Shown here: positions 1 to 7,945 of the stretch, one piece after another | Numbering within the stretch: position 1 is the first letter of the stretch | Layout of the letters: every line of letters begins with the position of its first letter | Source: an uncultured Lachnospiraceae bacterium | Lineage (GTDB): Bacteria > Bacillota > Clostridia > Lachnospirales > Lachnospiraceae | NCBI GenBank assembly: GCA_910587105.1 | Contig: CAJUMB010000035.1 | Location: 1 to 36,023, forward strand | DNA: 36,023 nt | Direction of reading: 5' to 3' | Program-made: the position numbers and the translations under genes | Notes under the pieces: generated by a model | Database searches by the model: none | Seen by the model: only the letters and a program-made list of their open reading frames with translations | Told to the model about the DNA's origin: nothing

Positions 1-115
1 CAGTAACCATACTGCTTACAGCGATTTTTATTTTTACCAACTGTCAAAGACAGGAGTATACCATTAAATAACCAATCCATCAATTACATTATCCCTAATC
101 TCTTTTCAACCAAAA

Positions 116-133
116 TTGAAATTTTAAATTCTA
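116..133. repeat. Left terminal inverted repeat of IS remnant
   Basis: The 18 bases match the reverse complement of 1238-1255 at 17 positions. The position outside both transposase fragments fits an IS end. Confidence 0.6.
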
Positions 134-242
134 CCTTTAGACAGTTCAGTGGAATTTACCTCTACAAGAGTGGCGTTTACTCTTTCATATAGCAGTGCTA
201 TACTTTCCATGTCCTTCTGACAGCAGTAGAAGGAGGTTCTCC

Positions 243-481
243 ATGAGTAAATACATACCAGGTAACCAGAAACACCTTACCCTTGATGATCGTAAGTATA
301 TTGAACGGTCTCTGAATCAGGAACTCTCTTTTAAAGAGATCGCCAGGTATCTCTGCAAGGATCCCACTACCATCTCAAAGGAGATCAGGGGCCACCGTCT
401 AAGTGACTGGTATCATAAAGGCACTTTCTATAATGCCCATAACTTCTGTATTCACCGCTACCATTGCAGGAAGACCAATGT
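243..481 (+). pseudogene. IS30-family transposase, N-terminal fragment
   Basis: The start at 243 follows a good ribosome site (AAGGAGG about 8 bases upstream). The product begins MSKYIPGNQKHLTLDDRKYI and continues with a helix-turn-helix at about residues 25-50 (SFKEIARYL...PTTISKEIR), the DNA-binding front of IS30-type transposases. A Cys/His-rich stretch follows (CIHRYHCRKTNVC). Homology stops near 481, and the frame runs on into unrelated sequence to a stop at 528-530. The catalytic DDE domain is absent, so this is a truncated, non-functional gene. Confidence 0.75.
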
Positions 482-1183
482 ATGCCGCAAGACCACGGGT
501 CTCCTGTCCAGCTGCAGGATCTTTTTGTGACGCACAGCCAGTCTTTCCAAAGTGCACGGCTTCCGATCTACGGGGCCGTGAGGGATGTCCGTTTTCTTTC
601 CAGGACATACCTGTGGGGACAGGGCCTGTACCAGCCCCTGCAGTTCGTCCTTGCAGAGTATGGACAGACACAGGCCATCCTGGTATGTACGGATCTGTCC
701 ATGGCGGCGGGGGATATCATAGAGGCATATGCCTGCCGTTTTAAGATCGAGGCCATGTTCCGGGAGATGAAGCAACAGCTCGGAGGATTCTGTTACCATT
801 TTTGGACACATGCGGTCCCCAGGCTGGACCGCTGCTGCAGGAAAGGCAGCGATGACCCACTGGCACAGGTGAAGGACAGCCATCAGCAGCATCGGATCAT
901 AAAGACACTCCAAGCTGCAGAAGGGTATGTGATGATCAGCAGCATCGCCATGGGCATCATCCAGCTGCTGTGCCTGGAGCACCAGGATGACATCCATATA
1001 TCGGACTTCCGGTACCTGCGCACACCATGCAACAAGGTCATGCCGGAAGCCAGTATGATGGAGTATCTGAGGCGGAATTTATTCCGTTTTATGGCCCAAG
1101 AGGGCGGTCTGACCATAACAAAAATAATTTCTAGCAAGCAGGTTCCCCTTGAAACAGAGGATATTGACCGGCTTATTAGTTGA
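482..1183 (+). pseudogene. IS4-type DDE transposase, C-terminal fragment
   Basis: The frame reads through to a TAG/TGA-type stop at 1181-1183 and encodes the back half of a DDE transposase of the IS4 group. Recognisable pieces are LPIYGAVRDVRF, LWGQGLYQPLQFVLAEYGQT, the strand AILVCTDLSM with the likely second catalytic Asp, and RFKIEAMFREMKQQLGG carrying the Y/R-x-I-E-x-M-F-x-E type glutamate motif near 750. The N-terminal half with the first Asp is missing and replaced by IS30-type sequence in a different frame. Its local base use is more GC-rich than the IS30 piece, in keeping with a separate origin. Confidence 0.7.
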
Positions 1184-1237
1184 GAGAACTTCTAACTGTC
1201 CAGAAATTTTAAACTACAGTGGAATTTACTTCTGCAC

Positions 1238-1255
1238 TGGAATTTAAAATTTCAA
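1238..1255. repeat. Right terminal inverted repeat of IS remnant
   Basis: Partner of 116-133 in inverted orientation, one mismatch in 18. It lies 55 bases after the stop of the IS4-type fragment. Confidence 0.6.
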
Positions 1256-1261
1256 GTCAAC

Positions 1262-1313
1262 CCTTAAACACAAAACCCCTGTAAATGGCATTTCCACACC
1301 ACTTACAAGGGTT
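1262..1313 (-). terminator. Rho-independent terminator of rpsB-tsf
   Basis: Arms 1299-1313 and 1274-1288 form a 15-bp stem with two G-U type pairs. On the minus strand it is followed by the T-rich run TTTTGTGTTT. It lies 20 bases after the tsf stop codon, so it ends the rpsB-tsf transcript. Confidence 0.8.
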
Positions 1314-1332
1314 CTCATTCTCAAAAGTTCAC

Positions 1333-2265
1333 TTATGCGTTCATCTGTGCAGCCACCTCAGCGGCGAAGTCCTCTTGTTTTTTCTCGATTCCTTCCCCGG
1401 TCTCGTAACGCACAAAACTTTTAATCGCGATTTTGGCATTATTGGCCTTAGCCACTTCTTCTACATATTTGCTCACCGGCTGCTTACCGTCTTCTGCTTT
1501 TACATATACCTGATCCATCAGACAGATTTCTTTCAGCTCTTTGTTGATACGACCCATAACCATACCATTGATGATCTTGTCGTTAGCGTCTGGTTTTTCC
1601 AGTTTTGCCTGTGTGGTGAGAATTTCTTTCTCTTTATCCAGATATGCCTGATCCACTTCATTTTTGTTGGTGTAAAGAGGTTTCAGAGCTGCAGCCTGCA
1701 TAGCCACATTCTTTGCCATTTCTTCCACAGCCTCGTTTACCACGTCTGTTTCCACATCAATAAGAACGCCGATTTTACCGCCCATATGAGTATAGGAAGC
1801 GATAAATCCGTTTTCCTCTTTCACCTGCTGGAATCTACGGATGTTCATATTCTCGCCGATGACTGCAATCTGTCCAGCCAGAGCCTCCTGTACAGTCTTT
1901 CCTTCGTCAAATTTACAAGGCTCTGCCAGGAATGCCTCGATGTCTGCCGCATCTGTCTCCAGAGCCTGTCCTGCCACCTGATCAACGAAATTCTGGAATT
2001 TTTCATTTTTTGCCACGAAATCGGTCTCTGCGTTTACTTCTACTACTACTGCCTTCTTTTTATCATCTGTAACCAATACTTTACAAAGTCCCTCAGCGGC
2101 AATTCTTCCAGCTTTTTTCACTGCTTTTGCCAGACCGTTTTCTCTCAGGAACTCAATTGCTGCATCCATATTGCCATCAGTCTGAGTGAGGGCTTTCTTG
2201 CAGTCCATCATACCTGCGCCTGTCATCTCCCTCAGCTCTTTTACCATTGCTGCTGTAATAGCCAT
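1333..2265 (-). CDS. tsf: Translation elongation factor Ts
   Basis: The 310-residue product is the nucleotide exchange factor that regenerates EF-Tu-GTP from EF-Tu-GDP in the cytoplasm. Residues 1-50 form the UBA-like N-terminal domain (MAITAAMVKELREMTGAGMM, then DCKKAL), and the EF-Tu contact motif TDFV sits at 81-84 within VNAETDFVAKNEKF. The remaining length matches the two core subdomains and a C-terminal helix, as in other Firmicutes. GGAGGAAG precedes the ATG at 2265. It follows rpsB on the same strand after about 150 bases, the usual bacterial order, and should share its transcript. Confidence 0.97.
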   Translation of the reverse strand: MAITAAMVKELREMTGAGMMDCKKALTQTDGNMDAAIEFLRENGLAKAVKKAGRIAAEGLCKVLVTDDKKKAVVVEVNAETDFVAKNEKFQNFVDQVAGQALETDAADIEAFLAEPCKFDEGKTVQEALAGQIAVIGENMNIRRFQQVKEENGFIASYTHMGGKIGVLIDVETDVVNEAVEEMAKNVAMQAAALKPLYTNKNEVDQAYLDKEKEILTTQAKLEKPDANDKIINGMVMGRINKELKEICLMDQVYVKAEDGKQPVSKYVEEVAKANNAKIAIKSFVRYETGEGIEKKQEDFAAEVAAQMNA

Positions 2266-2417
2266 TTTTTACTTCCTCCGTCTCTATCTCGTCCAAATTG
2301 CTGCCGTACACCTTTGGGCCAGCAGCATGTTCTGCCAAAATACTGTCTATGACAGCTGTTTCAAATCAATTTCACTGGTCAGCATGCCAGAGAGCCTCCG
2401 GCCCGCCAATCCTTTTA

Positions 2418-3161
2418 TTATTCGTCTGCTTCTACAGCTTCTTCCGCGTCAAAGCCTTCTTCCGCTTCCTCACCGGCTTCCCCCTGCTTTGCTTCGATGA
2501 CAGCGTCTGCCATTTTGGATAAAATTAATTTTACTGCACGGATTGCATCGTCATTTCCAGGGATAATGTAATCCAGCTCTTCCGGATCACAGTTAGTATC
2601 GCAGATTCCGATAAGGGGAATACCCAGAATGTGAGCTTCCTGCACACAGATTCTCTCTTTCTTGGGATCCACAACGAAAATAGCATCCGGAAGTCTCTTC
2701 ATTTCCTTAATACCGCCAAGATTTCTCTCCAGTTTGCCCCACTCTTTTCTCAGAGCAAGAACTTCTTTTTTCGGCAGTACCTCAAAAGTTCCGTCTGCTT
2801 CCATAGCTTCGATTTCTTTCAGTCTCTCAATACGGCTTCTGATTGTTTTGAAGTTTGTCAGCATACCGCCCAGCCAGCGTTCATTTACATAGAACATGCC
2901 GCAGCGCTCTGCTTCCGCCTTGATGGCGTCCTGTGCCTGCTTCTTAGTTCCCACAAACAAGACACTTCCCCCGTTAGCTACCACGTCTGCCACTGCATTG
3001 TACGCATCGTCAACCATGCCTACAGACTGCTGCAGGTCGATAATGTAGATACCATTTCTTTCCGTATAAATATACGGAGCCATTTTGGGGTTCCATCTTC
3101 TTGTCTGATGTCCGAAATGCACACCTGCTTCCAAAAGCTGTTTCATTGAAATAACACTCAT
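2418..3161 (-). CDS. rpsB: 30S ribosomal protein S2
   Basis: A 247-residue S2, beginning MSVISMKQLLEAGVHFGHQT with the conserved GVHFGHQTRRWNPKM block, then LFVGTKKQAQ, NERWLGGMLTN and LPDAIFVVDP. S2 binds late to the 30S subunit near the head-body junction and is needed for S1 docking. The acidic tail (about residues 228-247, GEEAEEGFDAEEA...) is common in clostridial S2. GGAGAG lies upstream of the ATG at 3161. It is the first gene of the rpsB-tsf operon, with two promoter-like sequences in the 190-220 bases upstream. Confidence 0.98.
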   Translation of the reverse strand: MSVISMKQLLEAGVHFGHQTRRWNPKMAPYIYTERNGIYIIDLQQSVGMVDDAYNAVADVVANGGSVLFVGTKKQAQDAIKAEAERCGMFYVNERWLGGMLTNFKTIRSRIERLKEIEAMEADGTFEVLPKKEVLALRKEWGKLERNLGGIKEMKRLPDAIFVVDPKKERICVQEAHILGIPLIGICDTNCDPEELDYIIPGNDDAIRAVKLILSKMADAVIEAKQGEAGEEAEEGFDAEEAVEADE

Positions 3162-3276
3162 GATTTACTCTCCTTTTTGGTTGTTCTTCCGCATAATTCT
3201 TTTCCGCAGGAACCTGATATAAAAACGGCACCTTCCATTGGAATCCTTATGCGTGTATGTTATTTACGACTTTCCC

Positions 3277-3305
3277 ATTGTATCACAAGCCATTTACCAA
3301 ATCAA
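3277..3305 (-). promoter_or_regulatory. Promoter-like sequence, proximal to rpsB
   Basis: On the minus strand TTGATT and TACAAT are separated by exactly 17 bases, and a TG sits one base before the -10 (extended -10). This gives an rpsB 5' UTR of about 105 bases. No transcription data are available to confirm it. Confidence 0.55.
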
Positions 3306-3351
3306 GGCATATTTCCGGAATCGTCGCGATTCTGAACTGTTACCTGATATT

Positions 3352-3380
3352 TTAATATTTTTCCCAGTGTACCTTGTCAA
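3352..3380 (-). promoter_or_regulatory. Promoter-like sequence, distal to rpsB
   Basis: On the minus strand TTGACA, a 17-base spacer and TATTAA fit the housekeeping sigma consensus closely. The transcript would have a leader of about 185 bases before rpsB. Together with the proximal site it suggests dual promoters for rpsB-tsf. Confidence 0.65.
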
Positions 3381-3391
3381 CTGCCATTTCC

Positions 3392-3418
3392 GATAATTCC
3401 CTTTTTGCGGGAATTATC
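3392..3418. other. Perfect 10-bp hairpin between amtB and the rpsB promoter
   Basis: GATAATTCCC (3392-3401) and GGGAATTATC (3409-3418) are perfect complements around a 7-base loop. It sits 165 bases downstream of the amtB stop and just upstream of the rpsB -35. No good T-run follows on the minus strand, so it is at best a weak amtB terminator. The rest of 3381-3582 holds no gene I can support. Confidence 0.5.
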
Positions 3419-3582
3419 CATTTTGTCCAGCAGTCCAAAAAACATACGTAAAAATTTCGGGATGTCAACGCGGGTGCTCTTTTGTACTGATGTGTTGTCA
3501 CTTCAGCGAATTTTCTGTCATACAAGGCTCTGCCACAAGCCGGATGTTTTTATCTGTTACATTTTCAATATGCAGTTCCCTA

Positions 3583-4836
3583 TCACCGGTCCCTGTGCAG
3601 ATTAAAATTCGCATAGGCAGGAGCCCCATGTTCATGAAGATCCAGCCCTTCTTTCTCCTCCACCTCACCGGCCCGCAGTCCCACTGTCTTATCAATAACA
3701 GTAAAGATAACCACTGCCAGGACCATCACATAAGCCAAAACAGACGCCACTCCAATAATCTGGGTGACAAGACTGCATTCCGGGGAAAATATTCCGGTAA
3801 GTATGGTTCCCATCAGTCCGCAGAAGCCATGTACCCCGATAGCCCCCACCGGATCATCAATTTTCAGGACTTTATCCACAAACTCAATCACAATTACCAC
3901 ACAGACGCCGGCAAGCACGCCTATAATGACCGCCGCCCAGTTAGACACCACATCGCATCCGGCTGTTATGGCCACCAGCCCGGCCAGAGAGCCGTTGAGG
4001 GTCATGGACACATCCGGTTTTCCATATTTTATCCAGGTAACAATCAATGCCGCCAGTGTAGCCGCTGCTGCCGCCAGATTGGTGGTCATGGCAATGTCTC
4101 CCACATTTGTGGCAGCCCCGGTGGTGGAACCGCAGTTAAACCCAAACCAGCAGAACCAGAGAATAAACACTCCCAATGCCCCTAACGGAAGATTATGCCC
4201 GGGAATGGCATTTACTGTGCCGTCTTTCTCATATTTTCCGATTCTGGGCCCCAGAATCTTCGCCCCTGCCAGGGCACACACGCCTCCCACCATATGTACA
4301 GCTGTGGAACCTGCAAAATCATGAAAGCCCATGCTGCTCAGCCATCCCCCGCCCCAGATCCAGTGTCCGGTAACCGGGTAAATAAAAATGCTGATCGCAG
4401 CGCTGTAGATGAGATATGACATAAATTTTGTCCGTTCTGCCATAGCACCTGATACGATTGTGGCAGATGTGGCACAGAATACCGTATGGAAAATCATGAA
4501 TACGCCCATGGGCAGACCGTTAAAGTATCCATTGGCATCCGCCAGCTGCATGGGAGACAAGAATCCTGAACTGCCCACAATGGGCCCGTTGCCGCCAAAC
4601 ATAATGGCAAACCCTATCATAAAGAAGAAAATGCTGCCCAGCACAAAGTCCATCATATTTTTCATAATAATGTTACCTGCATTTTTTGCCCGGGTAAATC
4701 CTGTCTCCACCATGGCAAATCCTGCCTGCATGAAATAGACCAGAAAGGCTCCCAGCATGGTCCAGGTTACATTCACCAGCAGTTCCGCTGCATCCGCCAG
4801 CCCCATGCCATTTTTAATCAGATCCGATAAATACAT
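3583..4836 (-). CDS. amtB: Ammonium transporter (Amt family)
   Basis: A 417-residue integral membrane ammonium channel of the Amt/Rh family, with about eleven hydrophobic helices. Family blocks visible include FMQAGFAMVETGFTRAKNAG near the N-terminus, the phenylalanine-containing pore region, HWIWGGGWL, DFAGSTAVHMVGGVCALAGA with the pore histidine, and GAIGVHGFCGLMGTILTG with the second pore histidine. I place the start at 4836 rather than 4866, because GAGGAGG lies 8 bases before that ATG and no ribosome site fits the upstream one. It follows the PII gene by 51 bases, the classic glnK-amtB pair in which PII blocks the channel when nitrogen is plentiful. Confidence 0.95.
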   Translation of the reverse strand: MYLSDLIKNGMGLADAAELLVNVTWTMLGAFLVYFMQAGFAMVETGFTRAKNAGNIIMKNMMDFVLGSIFFFMIGFAIMFGGNGPIVGSSGFLSPMQLADANGYFNGLPMGVFMIFHTVFCATSATIVSGAMAERTKFMSYLIYSAAISIFIYPVTGHWIWGGGWLSSMGFHDFAGSTAVHMVGGVCALAGAKILGPRIGKYEKDGTVNAIPGHNLPLGALGVFILWFCWFGFNCGSTTGAATNVGDIAMTTNLAAAAATLAALIVTWIKYGKPDVSMTLNGSLAGLVAITAGCDVVSNWAAVIIGVLAGVCVVIVIEFVDKVLKIDDPVGAIGVHGFCGLMGTILTGIFSPECSLVTQIIGVASVLAYVMVLAVVIFTVIDKTVGLRAGEVEEKEGLDLHEHGAPAYANFNLHRDR

Positions 4837-4887
4837 AATAATTTCCTCCTCGTTTTCATTGCCCATTAGATAACTGTTCTGCAGCTT

Positions 4888-5226
4888 TTACAATGCATCC
4901 TGCCCATGTTCTCCCGTTCGGATACGTACTGCGTCTTCCACATCGTATACGAATATCTTTCCGTCTCCATAATTTCCCGTCTTGATCTGTTCCACCACCT
5001 GGTCAATAATCTCGGAAGCTGCCTTATCGTCCACCACCGTTTCCACTTTCAATTTGGGAAGCAGATTGACTTTGTATTCTGCCCCTCTGTACAGGTGGCG
5101 GAAGCCTTTCTGATTTCCGTAGCCCATGATATTCGTAATCATGACGCCGCTTGCCTTGCTGCCGTCAAGGATAACTTTTAAGTTCTCCAATTTCTCCGGC
5201 TTGATTACAATCTCTAATTTTTTCAT
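4888..5226 (-). CDS. glnK: Nitrogen regulatory protein P-II (GlnK/GlnB)
   Basis: A 112-residue PII trimer subunit that senses 2-oxoglutarate and ATP/ADP and controls its partner channel. The T-loop is recognisable at about residues 36-55 (YGNQKGFRHLYRGAEYKVN), with the tyrosine at position 51 that is uridylylated in some bacteria. The B-loop TGNYGDGKIFV is at about 83-93. The C-loop region is present but somewhat diverged (VRIRTGEHG). GGAGGAG lies just upstream of the start. Linkage to amtB directly downstream supports the glnK name, although sequence alone does not separate GlnB from GlnK. Whether it is modified is unknown, since no GlnD is in view. Confidence 0.93.
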   Translation of the reverse strand: MKKLEIVIKPEKLENLKVILDGSKASGVMITNIMGYGNQKGFRHLYRGAEYKVNLLPKLKVETVVDDKAASEIIDQVVEQIKTGNYGDGKIFVYDVEDAVRIRTGEHGQDAL

Positions 5227-5300
5227 TTACTCTCCTCCTGTTCAACTTTCTGATACCCCAAAAACCACCTGACTGGCAGATTGTCCGCGGATACCCGTAA

Positions 5301-5342
5301 ATAAAAAACGAGAATGCCCCAATTTTCCGGAACATCCTCGTT
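5301..5342 (-). terminator. Terminator after glnN
   Basis: Arms 5329-5342 and 5307-5320 form a 14-bp stem including G-U pairs around an 8-base loop, followed on the minus strand by TTTTTTATTTA. It lies 42 bases after the glnN stop and 75 bases before glnK, so glnN and glnK-amtB are probably separate units or partly read through. Confidence 0.8.
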
Positions 5343-5383
5343 CTAAATATTACCATAATTTAGTTTTTACTCTATCTCTGTCT

Positions 5384-7498
5384 CTATACTTCAAAGAGCA
5401 GGTCGCCGTAAGAAGGCATGGGCCACATAGATTTATCCACAAGCATTTCCAGATTATCCACAGGTGTACGAAGCGCTTCCATTGCAGGAATTACCTGACG
5501 ATAATAGAATTCTGCCTGTTCTCTTCCCTCTTCCATGGAAGAACCCTGTTCTGCCAGTTTTCTCAGCTCTTCCAGGCTTCTCTTGGTTTCAGCCAGAAGC
5601 GCGGAGCATTTCTCCAATAATTCCTGCTGTACGCTCACATCTACCGGAGCTGCCGCAGTAATGGTGTTAATGGAGCCTGCCAGTTTTGTCACATATTTGA
5701 TTACAGCTGGAATAATTTGTTTGCTGGCAATATTTGTCATGGCTCTGGCCTCTATATTGATGGCTTTCGCATACTGCTCATACATGATCTCTGCCCTGGA
5801 TTCCAGCTCTGCCTGAGTATATACCCCGAAACTTTCAAATAATTTCACGGCTTTTGGGGTTACCAGTGATGGTATCGTCTCAACCATAGACCTTTGATGA
5901 GGCAGTCCTCTGCGCTCAGCCTCTTTCACCCACTCCGGTGCATAGCCGTTTCCATTGAACACGATTCTCTGGTGTTCTGTGGCATACTGCTTGATCAGGT
6001 CATGGACAGCCATTTCGAAATCTTCTGCCTTTTCCAGCACATCACAGGCCTCTTTGAAAGCCTCTGCCACAATGGTATTCAGCACAATATTTGGTGAGGC
6101 AATGGAATCCCTGGCGCCTACCATACGGAATTCGAATTTATTTCCTGTAAAGGCAAATGGAGAAGTACGGTTCCTGTCTGTGGCATCTTTTGCCAGATCC
6201 GGAAGGGTTTTTACCCCTGTCTCCAAAGTACCGCCTTTAATACTGTGGGTTGCGGTTCCTGTGCTGATCAACTGCTCCAGCACATCCTCCAGCTGCTCGC
6301 CTAAGAACACAGAAATGATTGCCGGCGGTGCCTCATTCGCACCCAGTCTGTGGTCATTTCCCACATCAGCTGCGGATTCCCTCAGCAGATCCGCATGAAT
6401 ATCCACTGCTTTGAGAACACAGGTGAGAACCAGCAGGAACTGAATATTTTCATGGGGCGTTTTACCCGGCTCCAGCAGATTGATTCCGTCATCTGTAATG
6501 AGTGACCAATTATTATGCTTTCCGGAACCGTTTACACCTGCAAAGGGTTTTTCATGGAGCAGACATTTCATACCGTGCTGGCAGGCCACTCTTTTTAATG
6601 TCTGCATAACAATATGGTTATGGTCCACTGCAATATTTGCCTGGTCATAAATGGTGGCAATTTCATGCTGTGCGGGAGCCACCTCATTGTGCTGTGTCTT
6701 GGCTGTCACGCCCAATTTCCACAGTTCCTCATTCACATCTTTCATATAGGAAGCAATTTTTTGACGGATGGTCCCAAAATAATGGTCATCCAGCTCCTGT
6801 CCTTTGGGCGGCATAGCCCCGAACAGAGTCCGGCCTGTGTAAATTAAATCTTTCCTCTGCAGAAATTTCTTCTCATCCACCAGAAAATATTCCTGTTCCG
6901 GTCCCACGGAAGGCGTCACTTTCCTGGATGTAGTATTGCCGAACAATCTTACTAGACGAAGCGCCTGTCTGCCGATGGCCTCCATGGAACGAAGCAGCGG
7001 TGTCTTCTGGTCCAGCGCCTCCCCTGTATAAGAACAGAACGCCGTGGGAATACACAAAATTCCTCCTGCCGCATCATGGCGCACAAACGCCGGAGATGTG
7101 CAGTCCCAGGCTGTATACCCCCTGGCCTCAAACGTAGCCCTCAACCCCCCGGAAGGAAAAGAGGACGCATCCGGCTCCCCCTTGATTAATTCTTTTCCGG
7201 AAAAAGACATCAGCACTTTTCCGCTCTCCAGCGGGGAAGAAATGAAAGAATCGTGTTTTTCTGCAGTTACCCCTGTAAGCGGCTGGAACCAATGAGAATA
7301 ATGAGTAGCCCCTTTCTCAATGGCCCACTCTTTCATCTCATGGGCTACCACATCCGCAATTTCTGATGTCAGCTCTTTTCCCTCTTCAATGGTCTTTTTC
7401 AGCTCCCTGTAAACTTTCTTCGGAAGCCTCTCTTGCATCACTGAATCGTTAAACACATCTTCGCCGAAAATCTCTGATACTTTAATTTGATCACTCAT
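5384..7498 (-). CDS. glnN: Glutamine synthetase type III
   Basis: A 704-residue GSIII enzyme, much longer than the ~450-residue GSI class, that makes glutamine from glutamate, ammonia and ATP. The GSIII N-terminal region contains HWFQPLTGVTAEKHDSF and FPSGGLRATFEARGY. The catalytic core holds GPEQEYFLVD, the ammonia/glutamate region NEVAPAQHEIA, and the ATP-site block KPFAGVNGSGKHNNWSL. A long C-terminal helical region follows, as in Bacteroides and clostridial GSIII. A ribosome site (GGAGAG) precedes the ATG at 7498. Its position upstream of glnK-amtB marks this as the nitrogen-assimilation locus. The upstream region is interrupted by a MITE-like repeat, so its native promoter may be displaced. 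Confidence 0.96.
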   Translation of the reverse strand: MSDQIKVSEIFGEDVFNDSVMQERLPKKVYRELKKTIEEGKELTSEIADVVAHEMKEWAIEKGATHYSHWFQPLTGVTAEKHDSFISSPLESGKVLMSFSGKELIKGEPDASSFPSGGLRATFEARGYTAWDCTSPAFVRHDAAGGILCIPTAFCSYTGEALDQKTPLLRSMEAIGRQALRLVRLFGNTTSRKVTPSVGPEQEYFLVDEKKFLQRKDLIYTGRTLFGAMPPKGQELDDHYFGTIRQKIASYMKDVNEELWKLGVTAKTQHNEVAPAQHEIATIYDQANIAVDHNHIVMQTLKRVACQHGMKCLLHEKPFAGVNGSGKHNNWSLITDDGINLLEPGKTPHENIQFLLVLTCVLKAVDIHADLLRESAADVGNDHRLGANEAPPAIISVFLGEQLEDVLEQLISTGTATHSIKGGTLETGVKTLPDLAKDATDRNRTSPFAFTGNKFEFRMVGARDSIASPNIVLNTIVAEAFKEACDVLEKAEDFEMAVHDLIKQYATEHQRIVFNGNGYAPEWVKEAERRGLPHQRSMVETIPSLVTPKAVKLFESFGVYTQAELESRAEIMYEQYAKAINIEARAMTNIASKQIIPAVIKYVTKLAGSINTITAAAPVDVSVQQELLEKCSALLAETKRSLEELRKLAEQGSSMEEGREQAEFYYRQVIPAMEALRTPVDNLEMLVDKSMWPMPSYGDLLFEV

Positions 7499-7553
7499 TA
7501 TTCTCTCCTTTTCCGTGGATATAAGCTTACAGCCTGCCCCAAAGTGCGCCTCC

Positions 7554-7736
7554 TAGAGCGTGTTTGAAAATTGCTTTATGTCAGCCGTGCGTCACAGTTT
7601 GTACCCAAAAGGGTATGCTATGGGAGATTTGTTCCGCATGAGGGCGCTGTAGCGGGCTACAGCAACCGAATAAGGGGCAGATCTGCCGCAAAGCGGGGCG
7701 TGCAGATGGCAAGAATGATTTTTAAGACACGTTCTA
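7554..7736. repeat. MITE-like repeat, 183 bp, upstream of glnN
   Basis: The ends form an imperfect inverted repeat of about 20 bases: 7554-7573 starts TAGAGCGTGTTTGAAAATTG, and the reverse complement of 7717-7736 starts TAGAACGTGTCTTAAAAATC. The interior is GC-richer with short internal complements (TGTAGCGGGCTACA, CCCAAAAGGG), and no convincing gene is encoded. The structure fits a short non-autonomous transposable repeat. No matching transposase is in the window. It occupies the glnN upstream region, leaving only 55 bases between it and the start codon. Confidence 0.5.
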
Positions 7737-7752
7737 ACGTACTTTAATAAGC

Positions 7753-7819
7753 AAAAAAGGCATTCCATCCTAGAACATGCTTGAAACATTCTCCAAACAT
7801 GCGCTAATGGAACGCCTTT
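7753..7819 (-). terminator. Hairpin terminator downstream of the lipid kinase gene
   Basis: Arms 7807-7819 and 7756-7768 pair over 13 positions with one G-U, and the minus strand then runs into TTTTTT. It is about 130 bases after the kinase stop and ends that transcript. The loop (7771-7806) is itself a small imperfect palindrome whose ends resemble the ends of the neighbouring MITE-like repeat. The remainder of 7820-7945 is AT-rich and holds no gene; a weak promoter-like TTGCAA-17-TATCTT is visible near 7866-7894 on the minus strand. Confidence 0.7.
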
Positions 7820-7945
7820 GTCCTCTCACGCCTGTCATAATCTTAATTCCATAACTGCTATTAATAAGATACCGTAAATATGGAACAATTGCAAGAGTAA
7901 TATTTCATAAAAGATATTTTATTTTCCCTGCTTTCTTGTGAATCT

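Larger units (their letters stand above)
116..1255. mobile_element. Degenerate composite IS remnant (IS30 front, IS4-type back)
   Basis: Bounded by an 18-bp imperfect inverted repeat: 116-133 reads TTGAAATTTTAAATTCTA and the reverse complement of 1238-1255 differs from it at one base. Inside are the first ~80 codons of an IS30-type transposase and, in another frame, the C-terminal ~230 residues of an IS4-type DDE transposase. A 17-bp motif beginning CAGTGGAATTTAC occurs just inside both ends in direct orientation (147-163 and 1217-1233). No complete transposase survives, so the element cannot move by itself. The simplest reading is one IS landing in another, followed by deletion across the junction near 481. 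I see no clear target-site duplication. Confidence 0.7.

Noticed and set aside
458..997. Minus-strand frame across the IS remnant
   Set aside because: It mirrors the IS4-type fragment in reverse and has no recognisable domain.
1285..2352. Long plus-strand frame opposite tsf
   Set aside because: It is antisense to a complete, conserved EF-Ts and gives a Phe/Leu/Cys/His-rich product typical of reverse-strand reading; no homology or ribosome site.
7592..7789. Minus-strand 65-residue frame covering the MITE-like repeat
   Set aside because: It spans the repeat and part of the neighbouring terminator, lacks a ribosome site and is better explained as repeat sequence.
7737..7900. ANTAR-type dual hairpin or glutamine riboswitch ahead of glnN
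   Set aside because: I looked for paired hairpins with the expected hexaloops and for known riboswitch cores and could not support either; the hairpin present is explained as the kinase gene terminator.
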